From Bradyrhizobium sp. CB3481 (GTDB taxonomy: Bacteria; Pseudomonadota; Alphaproteobacteria; Rhizobiales; Xanthobacteraceae): DNA of 64,000 bases. Of this stretch, positions 56,382 through 63,644 are shown one piece after another. The stretch covers positions 186,001 to 250,000 of the forward strand of contig NZ_CP121647.1 of the NCBI RefSeq assembly GCF_029714305.1, in the 5' to 3' direction. Each line of letters begins with the position of its first letter. Position 1 is the first letter of the stretch. The notes below the pieces were generated by a model, which was given only the letters and a program-made list of their open reading frames with translations, was not told the origin of the DNA and searched no databases. The position numbers and the translations under genes are program-made.

Positions 56382-56397
56382 ATCAAATGCCGTGCCA
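56382..56397 (-). promoter_or_regulatory. Sigma54-like promoter for glnK-amtB module 1
   Basis: Read on the minus strand, TGGCACGGCATTTGAT has an exact -24 element (TGGCACG) and correct spacing to TTGAT; the -12 element should read TTGC, so one near-invariant base differs. Nitrogen control of glnK-amtB through NtrC and sigma54 is usual in proteobacteria, which supports the reading. Confidence 0.5.
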
Positions 56398-56583
56398 GAT
56401 CGGGACCGATCACTAACAGACTATGAAGTCGATCCTTTTCGCCCTTTGCGGGAATTGCTGCTTCCTGCGCCATTCGGTCGCGCCCAAAGTGTAGTCAGGT
56501 CTGCTCAAATCGTGAGCAGGTCTGACGCCTAGGACACAATCCTGCTCAGCTGCAGGGCAAGAAAATGGTAACGGGGTGGGCCG

Positions 56584-56634
56584 CCTGTTGCAGCGCTTTG
56601 CCGTGCTGGGAGGATGTCGAGGCGTTCCGGCCCT
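56584..56634 (-). pseudogene. Decayed remnant of an amtB 3' end
   Basis: About 50 bp closely match the 3' end of the second amtB (57166-57216): CTGTTGCAGCGCTTTGCCGT here against CTACTGCAGCGCTTCGCCGT there, then GCTGGGAG in both. With one extra base removed, the minus-strand reading gives ERLDI-SQHGKALQQ against EGLDISQHGEALQ-stop. The frame is broken and no stop remains. The surrounding 446-bp gap (56279-56724) holds also a 7-bp inverted repeat (CTGCTCA, TGAGCAG; 56501-56519) and no intact gene. Confidence 0.7.
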
Positions 56635-56724
56635 GCGGCGGCCCGCTGGTGCGACGATGCCGAGCCAATCAAGGGTTGCTTTACGGACTCGCCGGTAGGA
56701 TCGACCTCCTAAAAGGGGCGTCCC

Positions 56725-57153
56725 ATGCATGTCGACACGCTTCCGCTTATCGTCAAGCTGGCAGGGTTTCTGCTGGCCATCCTGCCGCTCATGATCGACA
56801 ACCTGCGCAGCGGCAGAGCAACCAACGGCAACAATCTCATACTGCTGCTCGGCGGCCTCGCGATGCTCATCCTTGATCGAGCCATGGGATGGAGCGACCG
56901 ATCCCTGCTGGCATCGGGCGGCTGGATCATCGCCGGAATGGCCATCCTCCTCGTGGTCCACCGGATGATCGGTGTTCCATCCGGCGTCGCCAAGACGCTG
57001 ATGGCGCTGCTGCCGTGGTTCACCGTGGCAAACTATCTTGTGGTGATCACGGCAGGATTGCTCATCACCGCACTCACGGGCTTTGTCACACGCCGAGACG
57101 CGCCGGTCGTGCCGTCGCTCATGGTCGCCGGCGTCTTCATCCTGGCCCTGTGA
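56725..57153 (+). CDS. Four-span membrane protein, hypothetical
   Basis: The 142-residue protein has four hydrophobic segments (about residues 8-24, 38-52, 65-80 and 98-122) with short loops. AAGGGG lies about eight bases before ATG 56725. No family is recognised. It sits alone between the two glnK-amtB modules, in the opposite orientation, and ends 9 bp from the amtB module 2 stop. Location next to an amtB remnant suggests it was inserted when the region was rearranged. Confidence 0.6.
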   Translation: MHVDTLPLIVKLAGFLLAILPLMIDNLRSGRATNGNNLILLLGGLAMLILDRAMGWSDRSLLASGGWIIAGMAILLVVHRMIGVPSGVAKTLMALLPWFTVANYLVVITAGLLITALTGFVTRRDAPVVPSLMVAGVFILAL

Positions 57154-57162
57154 GCTCGGCTG

Positions 57163-58470
57163 CTACTGCAGCGCTTCGCCGTGCTGGGAGATATCGAGGC
57201 CTTCCAGCTCCTGCTGCAGCGAGACCCGCAGCGGCGCGAACACGCCCACCAGCTTGAGTAGCACAAACGTAACTCCCGCGGACCATACCAGCGTGGCGCC
57301 GACCCCATAGAGCTGGATCAGAACTTGCTGCGGGTTGTTTTCCAGCAGGCCTGCAGTGCCACCGATCGCGTTCACCGCAAAGACACCGGCGAGCAGCGTG
57401 CCGGTCAATCCGCCAATGCCGTGGACGCCGAAAACGTCGAGCGAGTCGTCATACTTGAAGCGCTGCTTCAGCCAGGTGCAGGCCCAGAAGCAGAGCGTGC
57501 CGGCGAAGACGCCGATGATGACGCCATGCCATGGCGCGACGAATCCGGAAGCCGGCGTGATGGTGCCAAGGCCCGCGACGGCGCCTGAGATCATGCCGAG
57601 CACCGAGGGCTTGCGCCGCGTCGCCCATTCGATCGCGGCCCAGGTCAGCGCGCCGGCGCAGGCGGCGAGGTGCGTTGCGGTGATCGCCATTACCGCGCGC
57701 GAGCTGGCGGCCAGCGCCGACCCGCCGTTGAAGCCGAACCAGCCGATCCACAGCAAGCCGGTGCCGATCACGGCGAGCGACAGGTCGAACGGCGCGAGAT
57801 TCTCGCTGCCATAGCCGTGACGCTGGCCCATCACCATCGCGGCGACCAGACCACCGATGCCGGCGGAAAGATGGACGACGAGGCCGCCGGCGAAATCGAG
57901 GACGCCCGCGCTCGCCAGGAAGCCGCCGCCCCACACCCAATGCGCCAGCGGCACATAGACGAACATGAACCAGCCGATGGAGAACAGCAGATAGGCCGAG
58001 AACCGCATCCGGTCCGCGACCGCGCCGGCCACCAGCGCCACCGTGATGATCGCAAACGTCATCTGGTACAGCATGAAAAGCGCTTCCGGAATCGTCTTTG
58101 CCGCCGGATTGACGCTGTCCATCGTCATTCCGACCAGGAACCAGCGATCGAGCGTGCCGATGATGGGACCGTCGCCGACGAAGGCCAGCGAATAGCCGAA
58201 GGCCACCCAGAGGATCGAGATGATCGCCACCGCCGAGAGGCTCTGCGCCATCGTCGCCAGCACGTTCTTCTTGCGCACCATGCCGGAATAGAACAGCGCC
58301 AACCCCGGTATCGTCATCATCAACACCAGCGCGGTGGCGACGATCATCCATGCCGTGTCGGCGGCGTTGATGGTGGATGTTTCGGCCAGGGCCGGCGTTG
58401 CGAGCGGGATGCTCGCGGCAAGCGTGATGAACGCAGCAATCGGCGCTGCACGATACGATGGTGCCCCCAT
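57163..58470 (-). CDS. amtB: Ammonium transporter AmtB (module 2)
   Basis: The 435-residue Amt protein has a signal-like start and the family segments DTAWMIVATALVLMMTIPGLALFYSGMV, DFAGGLVVHLSAGIGGLVAAMVMGQR (pore His) and DDSLDVFGVHGIGGLTGTLLAG (pore His). It lacks the Ala-rich loop insert of module 1. The C-terminal cytoplasmic tail LEGLDISQHGEALQ is normal. Both transporters look intact; they differ enough to be old duplicates or separate acquisitions. glnK module 2 lies 80 bp upstream. Confidence 0.97.
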   Translation of the reverse strand: MGAPSYRAAPIAAFITLAASIPLATPALAETSTINAADTAWMIVATALVLMMTIPGLALFYSGMVRKKNVLATMAQSLSAVAIISILWVAFGYSLAFVGDGPIIGTLDRWFLVGMTMDSVNPAAKTIPEALFMLYQMTFAIITVALVAGAVADRMRFSAYLLFSIGWFMFVYVPLAHWVWGGGFLASAGVLDFAGGLVVHLSAGIGGLVAAMVMGQRHGYGSENLAPFDLSLAVIGTGLLWIGWFGFNGGSALAASSRAVMAITATHLAACAGALTWAAIEWATRRKPSVLGMISGAVAGLGTITPASGFVAPWHGVIIGVFAGTLCFWACTWLKQRFKYDDSLDVFGVHGIGGLTGTLLAGVFAVNAIGGTAGLLENNPQQVLIQLYGVGATLVWSAGVTFVLLKLVGVFAPLRVSLQQELEGLDISQHGEALQ

Positions 58471-58550
58471 AAAATTCCCCCGGCGTGGTGTCGTTTCTTG
58501 TCTCGCGCGTCCAGCGTCGCCGCCGCCGCGCCCTGGATTCGGTGATGTCT

Positions 58551-58889
58551 TTAGAGCGCGTCGCTATCGGTCTCGCCGGTGCGGATGCGCAGGGCGTGAT
58601 CGATCGGCGTGACGAAGATCTTGCCGTCGCCGATCTGCCCGGTGCGGGCGTTCGCGGTGATGACCTCGATCGCCTTGTCCGCGACGTCGGAAGCGACTGC
58701 GATCTCGATCCTGAGCTTGGGCAGGAAGTTCACGACATATTCGGCGCCGCGGTAGATTTCGGTGTGACCCTTCTGGCGGCCGTAGCCCTTGACCTCGGTC
58801 ACCGTCATGCCGTGGACGCCGATGGCCGTGAGCGCCTGGCGGACCTCGTCAAGCTTGAAAGGTTTGATGATGGCAACGACGAGTTTCAT
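58551..58889 (-). CDS. glnK: PII signalling protein GlnK (module 2)
   Basis: The 112-residue PII protein starts [20 protein letters not shown] (ATG 58889); the longer frame to 58946 is rejected. The T-loop [17 protein letters not shown] with Tyr51 is intact and identical over this stretch to module 1. It should be regulated by GlnD uridylylation and control the second AmtB. No clear sigma54 site was found upstream, unlike module 1. Confidence 0.97.
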   Translation of the reverse strand: MKLVVAIIKPFKLDEVRQALTAIGVHGMTVTEVKGYGRQKGHTEIYRGAEYVVNFLPKLRIEIAVASDVADKAIEVITANARTGQIGDGKIFVTPIDHALRIRTGETDSDAL

Positions 58890-59143
58890 GATCAGGCCTT
58901 CATTTCCCTGGACATTTCGTGAGCACGAGGCAGGCTGACCGCCCATCGGCCCGGCTGCCAGTGCAAATCTGGCATCTTTCTAGGCAAATGGCACAAAAAA
59001 GTTGCAGGTAGAAGGGGAAAACATTTCGAGCTGGTGACGTCCATCACTGTACAGGCGGCAGGATCGTCCGCCAAAATACGGTCTCTCCCTCAGCCGCCCG
59101 CCGGCTACCTCCATTTTTCCACGGCTCAAGGAAATAAAATAAT

Positions 59144-60031
59144 ATGTCGAACCGATCGTGGTTTTATGCCGCCAACGGCCAGCAACAGGGCCCTTATCCG
59201 GAGGTCCAGCTTCGCGACCTCATCACCCGCGGCACGGTCGGGGCGGATACGCTGGTCTGGACCGAGGGCATGTCGGGCTGGCTCAGGGCCGGCGACATTC
59301 CTGGCCTGGTCCCTGGCGGCTCCAGCGCGCCGGCTTTCGCAGCCCCTGGCGGCCCGCCGTCGGTGGCCGGGAGCTATAGCGGAGGTCCGCTGTCGATCGA
59401 CTTTGACATCCTGGAATTTACCTGGCGCACCCTGGCGCTTGTGGTCGGTCTGATCCTCATCATCCCGGCGCCGTGGGTTTTGGTCTGGTACACCAAGTGG
59501 ATCGTGCCGCGCATAGGCGTGCCGGGACGACCGAACCTCAGCTTCGAGGGCGAGGCGATGACGATTGTGCCCTGGTTTTTTGGCTTCGTCGTCCTCATGA
59601 TTGGCGTGAATCTGATCGGCAGCCAAGTGCTCAGCAACCTGATGATCCTCGTTCAGATGGCCCTGTATTGGCTGTTCCTCAAATGGTTCGTCGCCAATCT
59701 CGCATCGAGCGGCCAACCCCTTGAGCTCAGTTTTTCGGGCACGGTGTGGGCTTACCTCGGTTGGACCATTCTTGGGGCGATCTCCATCATCACCATCATC
59801 GGCTGGGCCTGGGTTTACGTCGCCATGCTGCGATGGGTCTGCCGCAACATCCAGGGCACGCGGCGCGAAGTACTCTTCATCGGCAGCGGCCTCGAGTTTC
59901 TGTGGCGCGCGGTCGTGGCGGCATTCGCCAGCATCTTCATCATTCCGATACCCTGGGTGTATCGATGGATGATGCAATGGCTGGCGTCGCAGACTGTCTT
60001 GGCAGAGCGCAGCGACTACGCAAACGCGTAA
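59144..60031 (+). CDS. GYF-like-domain (DUF4339) membrane protein
   Basis: The 295-residue protein starts with a GYF_2 domain (WFYAANGQQQGPYPEVQLRDLITRG, TLVWTEGMSGWLRAGDIPGL; residues 6-55), a short Gly/Ala/Pro linker, then about six membrane spans (from residue 95 to the end). GYF-like domains usually bind proline-rich peptides. Its partner is unknown. AAGGA lies before ATG 59144. It ends 3 bp from the opposite tesB stop. Confidence 0.82.
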   Translation: MSNRSWFYAANGQQQGPYPEVQLRDLITRGTVGADTLVWTEGMSGWLRAGDIPGLVPGGSSAPAFAAPGGPPSVAGSYSGGPLSIDFDILEFTWRTLALVVGLILIIPAPWVLVWYTKWIVPRIGVPGRPNLSFEGEAMTIVPWFFGFVVLMIGVNLIGSQVLSNLMILVQMALYWLFLKWFVANLASSGQPLELSFSGTVWAYLGWTILGAISIITIIGWAWVYVAMLRWVCRNIQGTRREVLFIGSGLEFLWRAVVAAFASIFIIPIPWVYRWMMQWLASQTVLAERSDYANA

Positions 60032-60034
60032 GCC

Positions 60035-60895
60035 TCACTTGCGCTGGCGCACCGAGCCTTCCTGCGCTACCGACGCCACCAGCGTGCCGTCGGGCTTGAA
60101 GATCAGGCCGCGGGTCAAGCCGCGGCCGCCTTGCGCACTCGGCGAATCCTGCGCGTAAAGCAGCCATTCGTCGGCACGGAACGGGCGGTGAAACCACATC
60201 GCGTGATCGAGGCTCGCCGGCATCATGCGCTTATCGAACAGCGTGCGGCCGTAGCGCGCCATCACCGCATCGAGCAGCGAGAAATCCGACGCATAGGCCA
60301 GCGCGCACAGGTGCAGCGCCGGATCGTCGGGCAGCTTCGCCGCGGTGCGTATCCAGACATGGATGCGTCCGTCGTCGATCTTCTGGCCGAAATAGCGGCC
60401 GAGCTCGCATGGGCGCAGTTCGATCGGCCGGTCGGATTCATAATAGCGCCGGATGAATTCCGGCATCTCCTTGAACATCGGCTGTTTCGACACTTCTTCG
60501 GCCGTCAGCTTTTCCGGCGGCGGCACGTCCGGCATCTTGTCCTGATGATCGAAGGCGCCTTCTTCTTCGGCATGGAAGGAAACCATAATGGAGAAGATCG
60601 CGTTGCCATGCTGGATCGCGGTGACGCGGCGGGTCGAATAGCTCTTGCCGTCGCGCAGACGTTCGACCTGGTAGATGATCGGGATCTGCGGATCGCCCGG
60701 CAGGATGAAGTAACAATGGATCGAATGCGGCAGGCGGCCTTCGACGGTGCGGCATGCCGCGACCATGGCCTGGCCGATCACCTGCCCGCCGAACACCCGC
60801 TGCCAGCTCGTCTTCGGACTGTTGCCGCGGAACAGGTTCACCTCGAGCTGCTCGAGATCGAGGATGGAAATCAGGTCAATCAGGCCTTTGGACAT
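60035..60895 (-). CDS. tesB: Acyl-CoA thioesterase II
   Basis: The 286-residue double-hotdog protein has the TesB segments FRGNSPKTSWQRVFGGQVIGQAM, the RRVTAIQHG strand and the C-terminal SLDHAMWFHRPFRADEWLLYAQDSP with the catalytic Asp-Gln-Thr region. It hydrolyses medium- and long-chain acyl-CoA. A palindromic element lies in the divergent gap just upstream of its start (60913-61002). Confidence 0.96.
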   Translation of the reverse strand: MSKGLIDLISILDLEQLEVNLFRGNSPKTSWQRVFGGQVIGQAMVAACRTVEGRLPHSIHCYFILPGDPQIPIIYQVERLRDGKSYSTRRVTAIQHGNAIFSIMVSFHAEEEGAFDHQDKMPDVPPPEKLTAEEVSKQPMFKEMPEFIRRYYESDRPIELRPCELGRYFGQKIDDGRIHVWIRTAAKLPDDPALHLCALAYASDFSLLDAVMARYGRTLFDKRMMPASLDHAMWFHRPFRADEWLLYAQDSPSAQGGRGLTRGLIFKPDGTLVASVAQEGSVRQRK

Positions 60896-60912
60896 GAGAA
60901 GCGCTTTCGTTC

Positions 60913-61002
60913 GTCATTCCGGGGCGCCTCAAACAGGCGAACCCGGAATCTCGTGCCAACCTCTGGATTCCGGGTTCGCGCTGCCGCGCGCCCCGGAATG
61001 AC
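60913..61002. repeat. GTCATTCCGGGG-type palindromic element (90 bp)
   Basis: The ends GTCATTCCGGGGCG and CGCCCCGGAATGAC are inverted repeats; CGAACCCGGAATC and GATTCCGGGTTCG pair inside. It is the only repeat of this set in a divergent gap, between tesB and the hydroxylase gene, so it may touch both promoters. Confidence 0.9.
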
Positions 61003-61101
61003 GCTCTGGTTAAGCAACCTTGTTTCTTGGCCCTGTTTCGCCCAGCTAATATCAGGTAGCAAGTCTCGTCTGAGGTGACAGCGTAACCAGGTAAGGATCG
61101 C

Positions 61102-62319
61102 ATGGCGGCACAGCGAAGCATTGTCATCTGCGGCGGCGCCTTTGCCGGCCTGGCGCTGGCGCTGGCGCTCCGCCAGGGGCTGGGCCCGGACATTCCCGTC
61201 ATTGTCGCCGACCCCGCCCTCGCCACGCGGCCGAGCCGCGATCCACGGGCGACCGCGATTGTCGCCGCGTGCCGGCGGCTGTTCGAGGCGCTTGGCGTCT
61301 GGGATCAGGTGTCGGATTCGCAAGCGATCCTCGACATGGTCGTCACGGACTCCAAGCTGGAGGACGCTACCCGCCCGGTATTCCTGACTTTTGCGGGGGA
61401 GGTCGAGCCCGGCGAGCCCTTTGCGCATATGGTCGAAAACCGCCGCCTGATCGATGCGCTGGTCGCGCGTGCCGAGGCTGAAGGCATCGATCTCCGCGCC
61501 GCCGCGGTGTCGAGCTACGATTCACGGCCTGATGGTGTAACCGTAACGCTCGCCGACGGCAATGTCGTGGAAGCAAGCCTGCTCGTCGCGGCCGACGGCG
61601 CGCGCTCGAAGCTGCGCGAGCGTGCCGGCATCGCCACCCATGGCTGGGACTACGATCAATCCGGCATCGTCGTCACCGTCCGCCATGAGCGCGATCATCA
61701 CGGCCGCGCCGAAGAGCACTTTCTGCCCGCAGGTCCGTTCGCGATCCTGCCGCTATCAGGCAAGCGCTCGTCGCTGGTCTGGACTGAAAGCCGCACCGAG
61801 GCCGCGCGTGTCACCGCGCTCGGCGAAAGCGAATTCCATGACGAGCTCGAAAGGCGCTTCGGGCTGCACCTCGGCGAGATCAAGGCGCTCGACAAACCGC
61901 GCGCCTTTCCGCTCGGCTATTTCGTCGCGCGCTCGTTCGTCGCCGAACGGCTGGCGTTGATCGGCGATGCCGCGCATGTCATTCATCCGATCGCGGGGCA
62001 GGGGCTCAACATGGGGCTGAAGGACGTCGCGGCGCTGGCGGAAGTCGTCGTCGATGCGGCCCGGCTCGGCATCGATCCCGGCCAGGCCGATGTGCTCGAG
62101 CGCTACCAGCGCTGGCGGCGCTTCGACACCATGGCGATGGGGCTCGCCACCAACTCGCTGAACTTCCTGTTCTCGAATGAATCGACGCTGCTACGGACCG
62201 TGCGCGATATCGGGCTCGGCCTCGTCGACCGCGCGCCGCCGCTGAAAAACCTTTTCATCAAACAGGCGGCGGGACTATCCGGCGAGGTGCCGCGGCTGTT
62301 GAAGGGCGAGGCGTTGTAA
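61102..62319 (+). CDS. FAD-dependent UbiH/UbiF/COQ6-family hydroxylase
   Basis: The 405-residue flavoprotein monooxygenase has the FAD motif IVICGGAFAGLALALAL at residues 6-22, the middle DG-type segment LLVAADGARSKLRERAG and the second FAD motif LIGDAAHVIHPIAGQGLNMGLKD. The family hydroxylates the ubiquinone ring in the membrane under aerobic conditions. Which ring position is attacked cannot be told from sequence. GTAAGGA lies before ATG 61102. No other ubi gene is present in the window. Confidence 0.94.
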   Translation: MAAQRSIVICGGAFAGLALALALRQGLGPDIPVIVADPALATRPSRDPRATAIVAACRRLFEALGVWDQVSDSQAILDMVVTDSKLEDATRPVFLTFAGEVEPGEPFAHMVENRRLIDALVARAEAEGIDLRAAAVSSYDSRPDGVTVTLADGNVVEASLLVAADGARSKLRERAGIATHGWDYDQSGIVVTVRHERDHHGRAEEHFLPAGPFAILPLSGKRSSLVWTESRTEAARVTALGESEFHDELERRFGLHLGEIKALDKPRAFPLGYFVARSFVAERLALIGDAAHVIHPIAGQGLNMGLKDVAALAEVVVDAARLGIDPGQADVLERYQRWRRFDTMAMGLATNSLNFLFSNESTLLRTVRDIGLGLVDRAPPLKNLFIKQAAGLSGEVPRLLKGEAL

Positions 62320-62330
62320 GAGAGCGAATT

Positions 62331-62414
62331 GTAGGATGGGTAGAGCGCAGCGAAACCCATCAACTTTCTTTGCGGCAACGATGATGGGTTTCGCTTGCGC
62401 TCTACCCATCCTAC
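62331..62414. repeat. GTAGGATGGG-type palindromic element, copy 2 (84 bp)
   Basis: The ends GTAGGATGGGTAGAGCGCAG and TTGCGCTCTACCCATCCTAC are inverted, with the inner CGAAACCCATCA pairing to TGATGGGTTTCG. It is the second copy of the element found between parA and parB. It fills the convergent gap between the hydroxylase and Trm112-like genes. Confidence 0.92.
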
Positions 62415-62424
62415 GAAAATGGCC

Positions 62425-62622
62425 TCACTCGATCTTCCGCGCCTCTTCCGGCAGCATGATCGGAATGCCGTCGCGGATCGGGTAGGCGAGTTTCGCCGAG
62501 CGCGAGATCAGCTCCTGGCGCGCGGAATCAAATTCCAGCGGGCCCTTGGTCACCGGGCAGACCAGGATTTCCAGCAGCTTTGGGTCGACGGTGCCGTCGA
62601 GGCGTTCGGGTGAGGCGTTCAT
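62425..62622 (-). CDS. Trm112-like zinc-ribbon-type small protein
   Basis: The 65-residue protein has [17 protein letters not shown] and [18 protein letters not shown], the pattern of bacterial YcaR/Trm112 proteins. In eukaryotes Trm112 stabilises methyltransferases. Only one Cys of the expected pairs is present, so zinc binding is doubtful, as in other bacterial members. ATG 62622 is taken as start. It is often found close to the ubiquinone hydroxylase or Lon-domain gene in this group. Confidence 0.88.
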   Translation of the reverse strand: MNASPERLDGTVDPKLLEILVCPVTKGPLEFDSARQELISRSAKLAYPIRDGIPIMLPEEARKIE

Positions 62623-62671
62623 TTGATGTCTCCGGATCGGCGTGGTGCTTAGCATGGAAGGCCGCCCGATG

Positions 62672-63208
62672 TCATGACGTCGCCATCCGCACCAATTCGT
62701 CCACCACGGCCTGCTGCCGGGCCTTCGGCAGCGCTTGATCCGATAGCGCGAAGCCGAGAAAGGCCCAATAGAGGATCTGCGCGCGGGAGCGGGCGGCCTC
62801 GGTTGATAGGCCGGACTGCACCAGTAGGCCCTCCACATAGTTCAGCCGCCGCCGGTCGATCGCCTGCACGGCGGCACGCGCGGCGGCATCGACGCCGGCC
62901 CAGCTTCGAACGGCGCGTTCCAGCGTCAGCCGCTCGCCGAACACGCGGCGCAGCAGCAGCGCGAGCGGGTTATCGTCTTTCGACGCCGCCTCGACATTTT
63001 CGATGATCTGCTCGGCGGCGACCTCGTGCCAGCGCGCCAGGACCGCGGCGTGGAACGCGGCGATATCGGCGAAGTGCCAGTAAAAACTGCCGCGCGAGAC
63101 GCGCAGCGTTTTCGCCAGCGGATCGGCCTTCAGCGCGGTGAAGCCGCTGTTGGCCAGCGCCTTCAGGCCCTGATCGACCCAGTCCTTTGCCGAGAGTTGA
63201 TCGCTCAT
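62672..63208 (-). CDS. TetR-family transcriptional regulator
   Basis: The 178-residue protein has an N-terminal helix-turn-helix ([41 protein letters not shown]) typical of TetR repressors and a helical ligand domain. The start is ATG 63208, because the frame up to 63511 overlaps the divergent gene. Two inverted-repeat operators lie in the 81-bp gap to the divergent membrane protein gene, so it probably represses both itself and that gene. The inducer is unknown. Confidence 0.92.
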   Translation of the reverse strand: MSDQLSAKDWVDQGLKALANSGFTALKADPLAKTLRVSRGSFYWHFADIAAFHAAVLARWHEVAAEQIIENVEAASKDDNPLALLLRRVFGERLTLERAVRSWAGVDAAARAAVQAIDRRRLNYVEGLLVQSGLSTEAARSRAQILYWAFLGFALSDQALPKARQQAVVDELVRMATS

Positions 63209-63218
63209 ATGTCCGCCA

Positions 63219-63236
63219 CCATACACTACTGTATTG
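63219..63236. promoter_or_regulatory. TetR operator candidate 1
   Basis: CCATACACTACTGTATTG has half-sites ATACA and TGTAT around a 4-base centre, starting 11 bp upstream of the TetR ATG. It repeats the pattern of operator 2, centre to centre 43 bp away, about four helical turns. Confidence 0.7.
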
Positions 63237-63261
63237 ACAAGCGCCACAAGACGGCGCATAA

Positions 63262-63279
63262 CCATACAGTGCTGTATGG
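63262..63279. promoter_or_regulatory. TetR operator candidate 2
   Basis: CCATACAGTGCTGTATGG is an 8+2+8 palindrome with perfect arms. Its end overlaps the GGAGG ribosome site (63278-63282) of the divergent membrane protein, so bound repressor would cover the start of that gene. Confidence 0.75.
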
Positions 63280-63289
63280 AGGCGTCTCG

Positions 63290-63640
63290 ATGCGCGATCT
63301 CATCCTGCAATGCGCCGGCGTCGCCGGCATAGCCGTGGCTCTGATTCATGGGGTGCTGGGCGAAACCAAGGTGTTCGCCAAGGCGACCATCCAGCCGGAG
63401 AGCCTGCGCACGCTGATCCGACTGGTGTGGCAGGCGGGCACGGTGGCCTGGATCGGCGGCGGTGTGCTGCTGATCGCCGCGCCCTCGCTCGGATCGGAGA
63501 GCGCGCGGCACTGGATCGTTGGGACGATCGTCGCGGTCTATGCGTTTGCCGCCGCCGCCAATGCCTGGTGGTCGCGCGGCCGCGGCTTTGGATGGAAAGC
63601 GCTCGGCGCCGTCGTCGTGCTCGCGGTCGCTGGCTATTGA
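63290..63640 (+). CDS. Small four-span membrane protein under TetR control, hypothetical
   Basis: The 116-residue protein has four predicted spans (about residues 5-20, 45-65, 75-92 and 98-115) and no recognised catalytic motif. GGAGG lies seven bases before ATG 63290. Its promoter region carries two TetR-type operators shared with the divergent regulator. A regulated small membrane protein of this type could be a transporter component or stress-response protein; this cannot be decided from the sequence. Confidence 0.75.
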   Translation: MRDLILQCAGVAGIAVALIHGVLGETKVFAKATIQPESLRTLIRLVWQAGTVAWIGGGVLLIAAPSLGSESARHWIVGTIVAVYAFAAAANAWWSRGRGFGWKALGAVVVLAVAGY

Positions 63641-63644
63641 AGCG

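Noticed and set aside
58960..58980. GCAAATCTGGCA on the reverse strand as a sigma54 promoter for glnK module 2
   Set aside because: No GG at the -24 position when TTGC is aligned; the match is only to the -12 part.
58990..59015. TGGCAC ... TTGCA on the plus strand as a sigma54 promoter before the GYF gene
   Set aside because: The spacing between the two elements is two bases too long, so they cannot both be contacted.
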